Assembly (NCBI GenBank): GCA_016184115.1
Contig: JACPDH010000028.1
Location: 1 to 64,000, forward strand
Length of the DNA stretch: 64,000 nucleotides
DNA from: Acidobacteriota bacterium
GTDB lineage: Bacteria > Acidobacteriota > Thermoanaerobaculia > Gp7-AA8
Direction of reading: 5' to 3'
Shown here one piece after another: positions 1 through 8,930 of the stretch; within the stretch, counting starts at the first letter, position 1, and every line of letters begins with the position of its first letter. The notes below the pieces were generated by a model. The model did not search any database and was not told where the DNA came from. It worked only from the letters and a program-made list of their open reading frames with translations. A program made the position numbers and the translations under genes.

Positions 1-1464
1 CAACCGCGTGCCGACGCTGAGTGCGACATCTGCGCAATGCACGCGTGCCTGCGCGCGGAGGAGCTCCGAGCCATTCCTCGCGGCGGCCTCCCAGAGAGCG
101 ACCGCCGTCTCCACGCCGGCCATCGCCAGGGCGAGCTCGAATACCGCGTGTTGCTGGCGCATCAGCTTTCCATGGAACGCAGCAAGCGTGCACTCCGAAA
201 GAAACCGAGCCGCCTTGGCGACGAGGGGACCATTGACCTGTTCCAGTCCTGCCACCTTGTCGGCGAGGCCGTCGTAGAAGCCTCCCTTCCCCCGCACGTT
301 CTCGCGGATTCGAAAGACGCCGATGATGTTCTGCTGGATCTCCGAGGTGCCCTCGTAGATGGTGAGGATCTTCGTGTCGCGCTTGATCTTCTCGACTTCG
401 TATTCGGCGCAGTAGCCGTAGCCGCCGAGCGCCTGGATTGCATCTTCGGCCGCCGCGTTGCCTGCCTCGGTCGCAAAGAGCTTCGCGACCGAGCCTTCGA
501 TCTGGCGGTCGGTCTCGCTCGAGTCGAGCAGCGAGGCGACGTATTCGATGTACGCCTGTGCGGCGGCAAGTCTCACGCTGTGCGGCACGATCAACTTGTG
601 TGTGTAGCCCTGCTTTTCGTAGAGAAACGTGCCGAATTGCTTTCGCTGCTTCGAGTAGGTGATCGCGCGCTCGAGTGCCGCGAGTCCACCTCCCAGACCG
701 AACGCCGCAACCATGAGGCGCGTGAAGCCGAAGACCTCGTTCGATTGTTTGATCCCCGCGCCTTCTTCGGTCCCGACGATGTTCTCCGCCGGAATCACGA
801 CGTCCTCGAGGATCACCTGCGATGTGTTCGAGAGGCGAATACCATGTTTCTCCTCCTGCTTGCCACACGAGAATCCAGGCGTCGTCCGCTCCACGACGAA
901 GAAGGTCGGGCCGTTCTCGGTCTTGGCGAGGATCGTATAGAGGTCGGCGATCGCTCCGTTCGAGATGAATTGCTTGACGCCGTTGAGCTTGTAATGCGTG
1001 ACGCGACCGCTTGCGTCGCAGATGCGCTCCGCCGTCGTTCGAAGATTCTCGACGTTGGAGCCGGCTTCGGGCTCGGTGACGCCGTACGCCACGATCAGCC
1101 CTTCGTTGGCGATTCGCTTCATCCAGCGCTCTTTCTGCTCGTGCGTGCAGCCGACCCGGATCGGATCGGTGCCGAGCGCGACGGCGAGCATCGAGGTCGC
1201 GACGCCGAGATCGATCTTCGCGAACTCGCAGGAGAGGCGGTAGACGTCGTAGGCGCCACCGCCGAGACCGTCGTACTCTGCCGGAATGAAGAGGAGATGC
1301 AACCCGACGTCGCTGCTCATCATCGCGCGAACGACTTCGGCCGGGCATTCGTCGTTGCGATCCCACGCGAGCCTTTTCTCGAACGGCATCTCGCGATCGG
1401 CGAACTCCCGAAGCGTTCCGAGAATCATCTCCAGGTCTGCCGTGTCGAGTCGCTTGAGCTCCAT
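1..1464 (-). CDS. Acyl-CoA dehydrogenase, C-terminally extended (3' end outside window)
   Basis: FAD-dependent alpha,beta-dehydrogenation of a fatty acyl-CoA, first step of beta-oxidation; electrons would pass to ETF. The 488 visible codons show the family signatures: a YGVTEPEAGS loop, a KQFISNG segment and, near residue 370, IYEGTSEIQ, whose Glu is the catalytic base position of medium-chain type enzymes. More than 100 further residues follow this motif, as in VLCAD/ACAD9-like enzymes, and the gene runs off the left edge. ATG at 1464 is chosen because the alignable N-terminus begins there and a GGAAAGG lies just upstream. It is separate from the large fad/etf operon, so it is probably an additional isozyme of unknown chain-length specificity. 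Confidence 0.9.
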   Translation of the reverse strand, partial: MELKRLDTADLEMILGTLREFADREMPFEKRLAWDRNDECPAEVVRAMMSSDVGLHLLFIPAEYDGLGGGAYDVYRLSCEFAKIDLGVATSMLAVALGTDPIRVGCTHEQKERWMKRIANEGLIVAYGVTEPEAGSNVENLRTTAERICDASGRVTHYKLNGVKQFISNGAIADLYTILAKTENGPTFFVVERTTPGFSCGKQEEKHGIRLSNTSQVILEDVVIPAENIVGTEEGAGIKQSNEVFGFTRLMVAAFGLGGGLAALERAITYSKQRKQFGTFLYEKQGYTHKLIVPHSVRLAAAQAYIEYVASLLDSSETDRQIEGSVAKLFATEAGNAAAEDAIQALGGYGYCAEYEVEKIKRDTKILTIYEGTSEIQQNIIGVFRIRENVRGKGGFYDGLADKVAGLEQVNGPLVAKAARFLSECTLAAFHGKLMRQQHAVFELALAMAGVETAVALWEAAARNGSELLRAQARVHCADVALSVGTRL

Positions 1465-1757
1465 GGCGTTACCTTTCCGAAGGCGTCTCTCGGGGAGATC
1501 GCCTGCGCACACGCGGACTGGTGAATGGCACCCTCCGCGAAACCTCCATTTGCAGTCATCAGGGTGCGATCGAGCGGGGTCATGCGACACAGGTGCATGT
1601 GACCCGCCCCACAGACACGTGAAGCGTGCCGCGCGTTGCGGGAAGGAAATCGAGTGCCGTGCCGGTCGAAACCGGCTTCATGGTTCGGCGCGTGAACCTG
1701 CGGGGCTCGATGAAGCACCGGGATGCGAATGGCATCGACCGCCGCTTCGCCATCAGC
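1465..1757. other. Intergenic gap with one short hairpin
   Basis: No convincing gene. It lies between the start of the partial acyl-CoA dehydrogenase and the end of the PEBP gene. The only structure seen is a perfect 6-bp stem with a CGAA loop at 1661-1676 (GCCGGT/ACCGGC). It has no T-run, so it is not a classical terminator. Confidence 0.4.
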
Positions 1758-2402
1758 TCATTCGATGCGTGTGCCGGGCGCAGCGCTCGCATCCGCATTC
1801 AGCGCATAGGTGCCGATGATGGTTGCCTTGTCGAGGATGTGGCCCTCGATCGCGGCGATCGCATCGGGGCCGCGAAACTTCTCTGGCAGAGCGAGCGAAT
1901 CGACGTCGAGCGCGTAGACGGTGAAGTGATAGTGGTGGAGTCGCTCGTCGTTGAACGGAGGCCAGGGGCCGTCGTAACCGCCGTAGTCCCCTCCCATGTC
2001 AGGGTCGTCGCCAAACCACGAGGTGTAGTCGTTGATGCCTCGCACGCCGATCGCGGTTCGCCCGGGCTGCTTTCCCTTCGGCACGATGCCATCAGCGTCG
2101 ATGCCCTCGGTGAGCTCTGTCGTCGTCGGGGCGACGTCGACGAGTACCCAGTGGTAGAAGTCGACGCGTGGGAGGTCGATCGGCACCGTGCGATCGGGTT
2201 TGTTGACGTCGTCGCCGACCGAGGGGACATCGGGATCGTGACAGACGATCGCGAACGACTTTGTTTCCGCGGGGAACTCCGACCATGCGAGATGGGGGCT
2301 CTTGTTAGGCCCGGGTACTGGGCCGTCGGCGCCTGGCGCTCCCATCGCATTCGAAACTGGTATGCGCTGCCCATTCACGATCGATCTGCTCGTGAGCTTC
2401 AT
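1758..2402 (-). CDS. YbhB/YbcL-type PEBP (Raf kinase inhibitor-like) protein
   Basis: Phosphatidylethanolamine-binding-protein fold, cytoplasmic, small-ligand binding; the physiological role of bacterial members is largely unknown. The 214 residues contain the family landmarks: S-P-H-L-W near residue 35, CHDPDVP near residue 54, DFYHWVLVD near residue 80, a GVRGINDYTSWFG-like segment and HHYHFTVYALD near residue 157. The length is somewhat above the usual 150-190 residues. ATG at 2402 is preceded by AAAGGAGA eight bases upstream. No operon partner; the neighbouring dehydrogenase reads the other way. Confidence 0.9.
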   Translation of the reverse strand: MKLTSRSIVNGQRIPVSNAMGAPGADGPVPGPNKSPHLAWSEFPAETKSFAIVCHDPDVPSVGDDVNKPDRTVPIDLPRVDFYHWVLVDVAPTTTELTEGIDADGIVPKGKQPGRTAIGVRGINDYTSWFGDDPDMGGDYGGYDGPWPPFNDERLHHYHFTVYALDVDSLALPEKFRGPDAIAAIEGHILDKATIIGTYALNADASAAPGTRIE

Positions 2403-2616
2403 GGTCGGTATCTCCTTTCGGGGTGCGGCGTCGAGCCTAAAGTATCAAGCTTTTCCGCGCGGTGCGCGTCTGGCGTGGAGGTGGCAGCGACATACCGTGC
2501 GGATATGACTCCGGCCGCACGTCGCCGTGTGATTGCTCGCCTGCATGAGTGTGATGCGTGCCCGAACGAGGTTCGTCGGCCGCGACTCCGTCGTAGACTT
2601 CGCATGGAGGTTCAGC

Positions 2617-4314
2617 ATGATTCTCTTGAATCCGAAGGCGCCCGGCAACTTGCCGCTCGACGCTCGCTCGCGTGAAATCGTGCTTGCGACCATCGACTTC
2701 TTCGAGCGGAAAGGCAAGCGCCGGTTGCGTGAGGACGACCTCAACCGTGTCTGGTACGGCGACTTTCTCGATTTCGTCAAGAAGGAACGGGTCTTCGCCG
2801 ACCTCCTGACTCCACCCGGCCTCGGGGGACCCAACGCGAGGTGGGACAGCTACCGCAACACGTTCTTCAACGAGGTGTTAGGCTTTTATGGTCTCTGCTA
2901 TTGGTACACGTGGCAGGTCTCGATCCTCGGTCTCGGGCCTCTCTGGATGAGTAAGAACGAGGTCATGCGAAAGCGTGCCGCACAAGCTCTCACCGACGGC
3001 GGCATTTTCGCTTTCGGTCTCTCCGAAAAGCAGCATGGCGCCGACATTTACTCGACCGAGACGCTGCTGCGGCAGGCGCCGAATGGCGGATGGCTCGCGA
3101 ATGGGAGCAAGTACTACATCGGCAACGGCAACGAGGCTTCGATCGTTTCGGTATTCGGCCGAATCTCTCCTGACGAGTACGTCTTCTTCGGCGCCGATCC
3201 GAAGCGGGTGGGCTACGAGCTCGTCAAGAACGTCGTCGCAAGCCAGTCGTACGTCGCCGAGTTCAATCTCAAGGATTACTCGGTGAGCGACGACGAGATC
3301 CTACTGCGCGGCTCTGACGCCTGGAACGCGTCCCTCAACACCGTCAACGTAGGGAAGTACAACCTTGGCTGGGCGTCGATCGGAATCTGCACCCACGCGT
3401 TCCACGAGGCGATCAACCATGCTGCAGGACGGCGGCTCTACGGTATGTCGGTAACAGACTTCCCGCACGTTGCACGCATGTTCACGGATGCGTGGGCGCG
3501 GCTCCTGGCGATGAAGATCTTCGCACTGCGCGCGTGCGACTATCAGCGTTCGGCATCGCTCGAGGACAGGCGCTACCTCCTCTATAACCCCGTCGTGAAG
3601 ATGAAGGTGACGACGGAGGGGGAGAAAGTGATCGACCTCATCTGGGACGTCATCGCGGCGAAGGGATTCGAAAAGGACATGGTCTTCGAGATGGCGGCGC
3701 GCGACATTCGCGCCCTGCCGAAGCTCGAAGGAACGGTGCACGTCAACATCGCGCTCATCGTCAAATTCATGGCGAATTATTTTTTTCGGCCGGCGGAGAT
3801 GCCGGTCATCCCGCGGCGCGACGACGCGGCGCACGACGCATTCCTCTTCGACCAGGGCCCGGCGTCGGGGCTCGGCAAGATCCGATTCCACGACCCCGAC
3901 CCGGTCTTCGCTCGCTTCGCCCACCTGCCTAACGTCACACTCTTCCGTGAGCAGATCGCGGCGTTCAAACGGATGCTCGCCGCCGCTGCGCCGACTGACG
4001 AACAGAAGGCCGATGTCGGCCTTCTCCTCGGCCTCGGCGAGATATTTACGCTCATCGTGTATGCGCAGCTCGTGCTCGAAGGCGTACCGCATCACGGAAT
4101 TCCCGACGACGTCGTCGATCAGATGTTCGACGTATTCGTGCGCGATCTATCGAGATATGCCGTCGATCTTCATGCGCAACCTTCGGCGACGCAGGTCCAG
4201 TCGGAGCTTTGCCTCAAGATCGTGCGGCGACCGGCGTACGACGATGCACGATGGTCGATGGTCTGGAAAGAACGGGTCCTTTCGATGCGCGATTCGTACC
4301 AGATGAACGAGTAG
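2617..4314 (+). CDS. Acyl-CoA dehydrogenase family protein (565 aa, divergent)
   Basis: Probable FAD-dependent acyl-CoA dehydrogenase. The usual TEPxAGSD loop is replaced by AFGLSEKQHGAD (about residue 133), followed by ANGSKYYIGNGNEA, the central beta-domain signature. The C-terminal part has KLEGTVHVN, whose Glu371 is the expected catalytic base. This divergent subgroup has a long N-terminal helical region (RKGKRRLREDDLNRVWYGDF). The reading frame is open 28 codons further up, but ATG 2617 has GGAGG six bases upstream and begins the conserved region, so it is preferred. Substrate is unknown. The gene stops 15 bp before the first REP repeat. Confidence 0.85.
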   Translation: MILLNPKAPGNLPLDARSREIVLATIDFFERKGKRRLREDDLNRVWYGDFLDFVKKERVFADLLTPPGLGGPNARWDSYRNTFFNEVLGFYGLCYWYTWQVSILGLGPLWMSKNEVMRKRAAQALTDGGIFAFGLSEKQHGADIYSTETLLRQAPNGGWLANGSKYYIGNGNEASIVSVFGRISPDEYVFFGADPKRVGYELVKNVVASQSYVAEFNLKDYSVSDDEILLRGSDAWNASLNTVNVGKYNLGWASIGICTHAFHEAINHAAGRRLYGMSVTDFPHVARMFTDAWARLLAMKIFALRACDYQRSASLEDRRYLLYNPVVKMKVTTEGEKVIDLIWDVIAAKGFEKDMVFEMAARDIRALPKLEGTVHVNIALIVKFMANYFFRPAEMPVIPRRDDAAHDAFLFDQGPASGLGKIRFHDPDPVFARFAHLPNVTLFREQIAAFKRMLAAAAPTDEQKADVGLLLGLGEIFTLIVYAQLVLEGVPHHGIPDDVVDQMFDVFVRDLSRYAVDLHAQPSATQVQSELCLKIVRRPAYDDARWSMVWKERVLSMRDSYQMNE

Positions 4315-4329
4315 CGGCGATCAGCGATT

Positions 4330-4358
4330 GGGGTCACACCGAAAGTTGAAAGTTTTCG
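4330..4358 (+). repeat. REP-like repeat, copy 1
   Basis: 29-bp unit beginning GGGGTCACAC and continuing CGAAA-GTTGAAAGT-TTTCG, so a 5-bp stem (CGAAA/TTTCG) follows an unpaired GC-rich head. This is the layout of REP sequences recognised by RAYT transposases. It lies 15 bp past the end of the dehydrogenase gene. Confidence 0.85.
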
Positions 4359-4454
4359 ACGCAGTGCTCCGCGGCTAAGTGCCCGTTCGCAAAATTCGGC
4401 TACACAGGCCGTGAGTGCCGAGGCGTCGGATGTGAGTGCGATTCGATTGCGATT

Positions 4455-4483
4455 GGGGTCACACCGAAAGTTGAAAGTTTTCG
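4455..4483 (+). repeat. REP-like repeat, copy 2
   Basis: Identical over the 29-bp unit to copy 1 and in the same orientation, with the same GATT preceding it. Confidence 0.85.
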
Positions 4484-4505
4484 GCGCAGGCGATGGCGAG
4501 CGATT

Positions 4506-4534
4506 GGGGTCACACCGAAAGTTGAAAGTTCTTG
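4506..4534 (+). repeat. REP-like repeat, copy 3 (3' end diverged)
   Basis: Same unit, but the last bases read TTCTTGG instead of TTTTCGG, which breaks the stem. The sequence after it (GCAGGGCTCCGCG then CTAAGG) resembles that after copy 1, so copies 1 and 3 were duplicated with their flank. It lies 60 bp past the transposase stop codon. Confidence 0.8.
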
Positions 4535-4594
4535 GCGCAGGGCTCCGCGCCTAAGGCCAAAATCACCGAATGGTCCGAGGCCGCCCACGGCCAA

Positions 4595-5575
4595 TCAACG
4601 AACGGCGGTGGAGTGGTTGTCCTGAAGTTGCTGTACGAGGCTCCGCAGCGCTTCGGCATAGCCCGGATCGCTGCGAGCGAGCGCTTCGCTGCGGCGCACC
4701 AACTGACCGGCGGCCTGCCCGGTAATACCCAACCAATGTCCGATTGATTCGAGCGGCACCTCGGCTTCCTTCCACGCGAGCTCAGCCAGCGCTTTCCGGG
4801 CGGGGGCATGGGAGCGCTTGCGGAGACGTTCGATGGACAGCGAGAACTCCACCGAAACAAGCGCGATCACGGTTTCAAGCGCGGGTCGCACGAAGATCCG
4901 TTCCTCCCTCGAGTGTTCGCGAATCTCGCGCCGGTCGCCGACCATCGACTGCATCTTGTCGCGGAAGGCGTCACCTCCGAGATAGATCCGGCCTACGAGT
5001 TGTTCCCATGGGTTATACGAGGCTCCGCGTCCGTCGGCGACGAATCGTCGGTACGCCTCGCAACGTTCCGAGAAGGAACCGCTTCCGAACTGCGAGAGCG
5101 TCCACTCGCTGTCCAGCCAGAGTGGGACGGGGCCGAGCCCTGCGGTCGCTCGGTAGTTGCTCCATTGGTAATCGGACGCGTGCGTCACGGCGCCGCAACG
5201 AACGGGATTGAGCACCGTGTAGCGCACCAGCTCGAGCAGATGCGATTCCCGCTCGACGAGGATTCCCTTGAACCGCCCCTGGAACAAATGTCCCACGCGC
5301 CGATGTCTCGCGTTGAACGTCTGCGCCCAGGTTTCGTTGAGGCGTTTGACGCCGTACGAGAGCGTCGGTTCGGGCGTCTCGAGGAGAAGGTGGTAGTGGT
5401 TACGCATCAGAACCCAGGCGTGAAGGCGCCATCGGCTTAGACTGACGACATCGCCGAGGATTTCGGTGAAGAGGCTGCGATCGCGATCGGAACGGACGAT
5501 GTCGCACCGGCCGTTGCCGCGAGCAGTCACGTGCCAGATCGCGCCAGGGTGTTCGAGACGTAGGGGTCTTGCCAT
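4595..5575 (-). CDS. RAYT-like Y1 (IS200-type) transposase, REP-associated
   Basis: Single-strand DNA nuclease/transposase of the HUH Y1 superfamily, inferred to act on the surrounding REP repeats. From the start at 5575 the protein has 326 residues: N-terminal MARPLRLEHPG...HVTARGN, HUH motif as His60-Tyr-His62 in RNHYHLLLETP, and the catalytic tyrosine as Tyr119 in LVRYTVLNPVR. A C-terminal extension of about 150 residues includes a helix-turn-helix-like stretch (LAWKEAEVPLESIGHWLGIT, about 275-295), as seen in longer RAYT-related proteins. The frame is open 26 codons upstream, but homology starts at MARPLR. It appears intact. Direct REP copies lie downstream and an inverted copy lies 90 bp upstream, the arrangement of a RAYT with its REP elements. 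Confidence 0.88.
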   Translation of the reverse strand: MARPLRLEHPGAIWHVTARGNGRCDIVRSDRDRSLFTEILGDVVSLSRWRLHAWVLMRNHYHLLLETPEPTLSYGVKRLNETWAQTFNARHRRVGHLFQGRFKGILVERESHLLELVRYTVLNPVRCGAVTHASDYQWSNYRATAGLGPVPLWLDSEWTLSQFGSGSFSERCEAYRRFVADGRGASYNPWEQLVGRIYLGGDAFRDKMQSMVGDRREIREHSREERIFVRPALETVIALVSVEFSLSIERLRKRSHAPARKALAELAWKEAEVPLESIGHWLGITGQAAGQLVRRSEALARSDPGYAEALRSLVQQLQDNHSTAVR

Positions 5576-5666
5576 TCCGCGGAGGTGAGGCGAGTGCGGA
5601 AGCCGAGGTGTGTGCACGCCGAATGTACCTCGGCCGGGGTTCGAACGCGACAAAAACTTTCACGAT

Positions 5667-5694
5667 GAAAACTTTCAACTTTCGGTGTGACCCC
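5667..5694 (-). repeat. REP-like repeat, inverted copy upstream of the transposase
   Basis: 28 bp identical to the reverse complement of the unit, preceded at 5651-5660 by a partial AAAACTTTC. With copies 1-3 it brackets the transposase gene in inverted orientation. Confidence 0.85.
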
Positions 5695-5706
5695 ACGACA
5701 CGTTCG

Positions 5707-5712
5707 TATAAT
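5707..5712 (+). promoter_or_regulatory. Candidate -10 box (TATAAT) of a leaderless GNAT gene
   Basis: Perfect TATAAT ends 7 bp before ATG 5720, so transcription would begin at or next to the start codon. No clear -35 hexamer; TGTGAC of the REP repeat lies 15 bp upstream. Confidence 0.45.
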
Positions 5713-5719
5713 TCTGCGG

Positions 5720-6241
5720 ATGTTCCGCCTCGAGACCGAACGGCTAGTGATTCGAGAATGGGAGCCTCGTGATCGCGATGCATTCCGCGCGATGGCGCAG
5801 GATACGGTCGTGATGCGTTACATCAACGGCGGCTGTCCTTTGAGTGAGGATGAAATCGACGCAGCGCTTGCGCGCCAGCGTCGCAACGCGTCGGAGCTCG
5901 GCTACTGCATGGGAGCGTTGGTCGAGAAGGCGACGGGCCAGGTAGTGGGCGTGGCCGGCATGCAGCCGCTTGGAACGACGGGCGATCTTGAGATCGGCTG
6001 GTGGCTCGCTCCGCGGGTCTGGGGTCGTGGCTACGCGACAGAGGCGGGTGGCGCCGCGAAGAGTCACGTCTTCGAGTATCTAGGCAGGAAGCGAGTGGTC
6101 GCCATCATCGACCCGCCGAACGAGCCGTCGAAGCGAGTGGCGTTGCGGCTCGGGCTTCGTTTCGAGCGACGCGCGACGGGCGAGGAGCTCGGCCATCGCC
6201 TCCCAGACATCGTGGTCGACTTGTTCGGGCTCGAAACGTGA
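5720..6241 (+). CDS. GNAT-family N-acetyltransferase (RimJ/RimL type)
   Basis: Acetyl-CoA-dependent acetylation of an unknown amine or protein N-terminus. The protein starts with the subfamily N-terminus RLETERLVIREWEPRDRDAF, has EIGWWLAPRVWGRGYATEA (acetyl-CoA pyrophosphate loop region, about residue 95) and the late motif NEPSKRVALRLGLRFE. ATG 5720 is chosen over an in-frame ATG 11 codons earlier, because the earlier codons lie inside the REP repeat and a TATAAT sits just before 5720. 173 aa, normal length. It is followed within 30 bp by the next REP pair. Confidence 0.85.
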   Translation: MFRLETERLVIREWEPRDRDAFRAMAQDTVVMRYINGGCPLSEDEIDAALARQRRNASELGYCMGALVEKATGQVVGVAGMQPLGTTGDLEIGWWLAPRVWGRGYATEAGGAAKSHVFEYLGRKRVVAIIDPPNEPSKRVALRLGLRFERRATGEELGHRLPDIVVDLFGLET

Positions 6242-6250
6242 GCATGCGAG

Positions 6251-6413
6251 CATAAGTGGGGTCATAAGTGGGGTCACACCGAAAGCTGAAAGTTTTCGGT
6301 TCGCGTCTCTGCCCTCACTCTCCTCTCCCGAGCCGCCGTCCCCGCCGAAAACTTTCAACTTTCGGTGTGACCCCGTTGGTGTTCGGTGTGACCCCGTTGG
6401 TGACCCCGTTGGT
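6251..6413. repeat. REPIN A: inverted REP pair with stuttered outer ends
   Basis: A direct REP unit (6270-6299; one loop change, GCTGAAAG) and an inverted unit (6345-6374) face each other across about 45 bp, forming a REPIN. The outer ends are duplicated: a 12-bp unit CATAAGTGGGGT occurs twice (6251-6274) on the left, and GACCCCGTTGGT occurs three times (6369-6380, 6390-6401, 6402-6413) on the right. The element fills the space between the GNAT and patatin gene ends, which converge on it, and ends 6 bp before the patatin stop codon. Confidence 0.85.
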
Positions 6414-6419
6414 GCTCAC

Positions 6420-8648
6420 TCAGAACGTACGGCCTACGAAGAGGTATAGAGCCTGGTCGCCACCTTCGCCGAATCCGGCCGCGAGGTAGAGCGGACCGAA
6501 CGAGGTATCCGCGCCGAGCACGAGACTGCCCGCGTACCGCAGGTCGGACGCGCTCACGTCGTCCGCGGTCTCCCAGAGGTTGCCCGCCTCGACCGAACCG
6601 CCGACGTAGATGCCGTCGCCGAGTCCTAGGGGAAGATCACCGGCGCGGTAGAGGTAGAGCGCGGTCACATTCCCGCCGTATTGGCCGCGGACGCTCCTCG
6701 ATGGAGCGCCGGAAAGCCTGAACAGGCCCCCGAGCGTGAAGGTCTCGGGTGACGAGGAGCCGAGCGCGCTATAAAGATTCGACAAGCCAAGAACCGTGTG
6801 CCGGCCGTGGGTGCCCGCCAGGCCAACGAAACTGGCCAGGCGCTGATAGTCGCCTTCAGCGCCGAGATTCTCGCGCGAATCGAAGTAGTCGGCGACGACG
6901 AAGTACCCTTGGCGAGGGAAGTTCATGTTGTCGAACTGGTCGACGATTGCGCTGGCGTGGATGCCGCCTGAATCGTACTCGAGTTCGCGATCCAGACCTG
7001 CGGGGGGCACCGCGCCAGCACCGCCTCGGATTTCGGCAAGTGTGGTTCCATTGACCAGCCCCAGCCTGAGCTCGGCGTATTCGCCGAGTTGCAGCCCGAG
7101 ATCGAGCTCGAACGCGCCAGTATCGAAACGATACGGCGCGACCGCGCCGGTGGCCGCGGGCACCTGCAAGTACTCCGTCGTTGTGCTCTGGCGCGCTCCT
7201 GCGGAGACGAACCACGTCTGGTGAATGCTCAGCGGCTGATAGAGCTCGGCGGAGATCGCCGGGTTCTCGCCAAGCTGTGCGTGGACTTTCAACTCGCCAC
7301 GACGTCGGTTGAGCCGCGTCATTGTGTAGGAGGTGAGCGCGTCAAAGGAGCTTTCACCTTCGAGATCGGCTACGACATTGAGCCCTAAGCGTAGGATGTT
7401 AGGTCCCCAAGGTTTGTCGATCGCCTCGATGTAGAGCTCGAAATCGTGGTCGATCGGCTTCAGACGGAAGTCGATTCGTTCGTAATCGCCGGTCTCGTAG
7501 AGGCGCTCGAGATCCTGGCGTATCGCCTCCAGGTCCAACGGATCACCGGGTCGGATTCTCACCTGGCGCATCACGAATCTCGAGTCGGCGGTGGAGCTCT
7601 GCGTAAGTTGGATCGACCGCACCTTCGCATCGGAGAACGACCGCTTCCGGCGGATGCGCTCGAGTCGGGCCCGATACACTCCTTCGGGAAGGCTGTACCG
7701 CTCCAGCTCCGGCGCGACGTCCCGTGCCGCGGCCTCGCCGAACGGCACCATCTCGAGCCCCCGTTCGAATTGAGCCGAGCCGAAGCCTGTGAGCCGCGGT
7801 CTGACGATCACGTCGGCGAGCTTTGATTGTGCTCGCGTGTTCGCGGCGATCTGAAACCCCATCACCTGACCGGTGACGCTTCCGATCGACCAGAGTTGCT
7901 TTTCCTCCATTGGTTGGCCGACATCGACCGCGATGATTACCTCGGCGCCCATCTCACGGGCGAGATCGACGGGGAGATTGCGCGCAAGTCCACCATCGAC
8001 GAGAGTGCGACCGTCGATGACGACAGGGGAGAAGATGCCGGGGATCGACATGCTCGCGCGGATTGCCTGGCCAAGGTCCCCTCCGCGCAGCACGACAAGG
8101 TCACCGCTCGCGAGGTCGGTCGCGGCCGCGCGGAATGGAATCGGAAGGAGATCAAAGTCTTCGATACCCGCAGCCTGCAACGCCATCTCCTGGAGAGCGA
8201 ATCCGAGCTGCTGGCCGCTGATGAGTCCGGGCGGGATCTGCACGGATCCGCGGTTGAATCCCGCCTCGAAACGGGTGAGATAAGTCTGATCGTCGACCTT
8301 GCGCCGGTAAGGCAGGTGGCGTCGCGGTGGTCGGTCGTCGAGAAGATTTCGCCAGTCAGTGGTCGCGAGAATCGTCTCCATTTCGGAGGGTGAAACTCCC
8401 GATGCATAAAGGCCGCCGACGATCGCGCCCATGCTGGTCCCCGCGAGGCAGTCGACCGGGATTCGCATTTCCTCCAGAACCTTGAGTGCGCCGACGTGCG
8501 CGCTTCCGAGCGCAGCTCCGCCGCTCAACACGAGTCCGATTCGAGGACGGCGAGGTACTCCCGGCTCGTTAGGCTCCCCGCACGACCCATGCGCCGGGCG
8601 ACAGATGAGTACGGTTGCGGCGACAAGGAGGATGCAAGCTCTCTTCAT
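6420..8648 (-). CDS. Patatin-like phospholipase with POTRA and Omp85 barrel (type Vd, PlpD-like)
   Basis: Predicted outer-membrane protein that exposes or secretes a lipase. Residues 1-22 form a signal peptide. The patatin domain has the oxyanion glycine-rich LSGGAALG (41-48), nucleophile Ser72 in GTSMG and Asp218 in DGG, giving a complete Ser-Asp dyad. About residues 330-420 form a POTRA-like segment (RKRSFSDAKVRSIQL onward). The rest, to the terminal Phe of VGRTF, is a 16-strand-type Omp85 barrel rich in alternating aromatic strands, and the C-terminal Phe fits BAM recognition. The 742-residue length matches PlpD-type proteins. Stand-alone gene. Confidence 0.9.
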   Translation of the reverse strand: MKRACILLVAATVLICRPAHGSCGEPNEPGVPRRPRIGLVLSGGAALGSAHVGALKVLEEMRIPVDCLAGTSMGAIVGGLYASGVSPSEMETILATTDWRNLLDDRPPRRHLPYRRKVDDQTYLTRFEAGFNRGSVQIPPGLISGQQLGFALQEMALQAAGIEDFDLLPIPFRAAATDLASGDLVVLRGGDLGQAIRASMSIPGIFSPVVIDGRTLVDGGLARNLPVDLAREMGAEVIIAVDVGQPMEEKQLWSIGSVTGQVMGFQIAANTRAQSKLADVIVRPRLTGFGSAQFERGLEMVPFGEAAARDVAPELERYSLPEGVYRARLERIRRKRSFSDAKVRSIQLTQSSTADSRFVMRQVRIRPGDPLDLEAIRQDLERLYETGDYERIDFRLKPIDHDFELYIEAIDKPWGPNILRLGLNVVADLEGESSFDALTSYTMTRLNRRRGELKVHAQLGENPAISAELYQPLSIHQTWFVSAGARQSTTTEYLQVPAATGAVAPYRFDTGAFELDLGLQLGEYAELRLGLVNGTTLAEIRGGAGAVPPAGLDRELEYDSGGIHASAIVDQFDNMNFPRQGYFVVADYFDSRENLGAEGDYQRLASFVGLAGTHGRHTVLGLSNLYSALGSSSPETFTLGGLFRLSGAPSRSVRGQYGGNVTALYLYRAGDLPLGLGDGIYVGGSVEAGNLWETADDVSASDLRYAGSLVLGADTSFGPLYLAAGFGEGGDQALYLFVGRTF

Positions 8649-8930
8649 GCAGCATTCCTCGGCGAGGACGACGACGACGGTGTGTGGGATGGGCCTTTCT
8701 GTTGAACGCCCGTCGATGCTAGCGATCGATCGCCGCCGCGTAGGTGTCAGCGGTCACATGGGGAGGGCGGAACGCGTAAGCAGAGCCGGACGGCTGCTGT
8801 TCGTCGTTCATCTCCGTCGGCCGGCCCTCGAGATTGGTATCCTCGCTCGCGGTTCCGTAAACTCGCATCGCAAGCGAGCGAACGGTGACGATGGGACCGG
8901 TGTGCGCGAGCCCGGGACGAGGAGGAGTCG
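8649..8930. other. Divergent intergenic region, patatin / thioesterase
   Basis: 282 bp between two genes reading outward, expected to hold both promoters. I see no persuasive -35/-10 pair, repeat or conserved RNA. GAGGAG lies just before the thioesterase ATG at 8931. Confidence 0.35.

Noticed and set aside
37-1524. Long plus-strand open frame over the first acyl-CoA dehydrogenase
   Set aside because: Arg/Asp-rich translation without domain features; the opposite strand encodes a clear acyl-CoA dehydrogenase. Similar antisense frames over the EMO-like gene, fadB, the ABC permease and others are shadows of high-GC codon use.
1661-1676. Intrinsic terminator upstream of the first acyl-CoA dehydrogenase gene
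   Set aside because: Only a 6-bp stem, no T-run, and it lies in a gap where neither gene end needs it in that direction.
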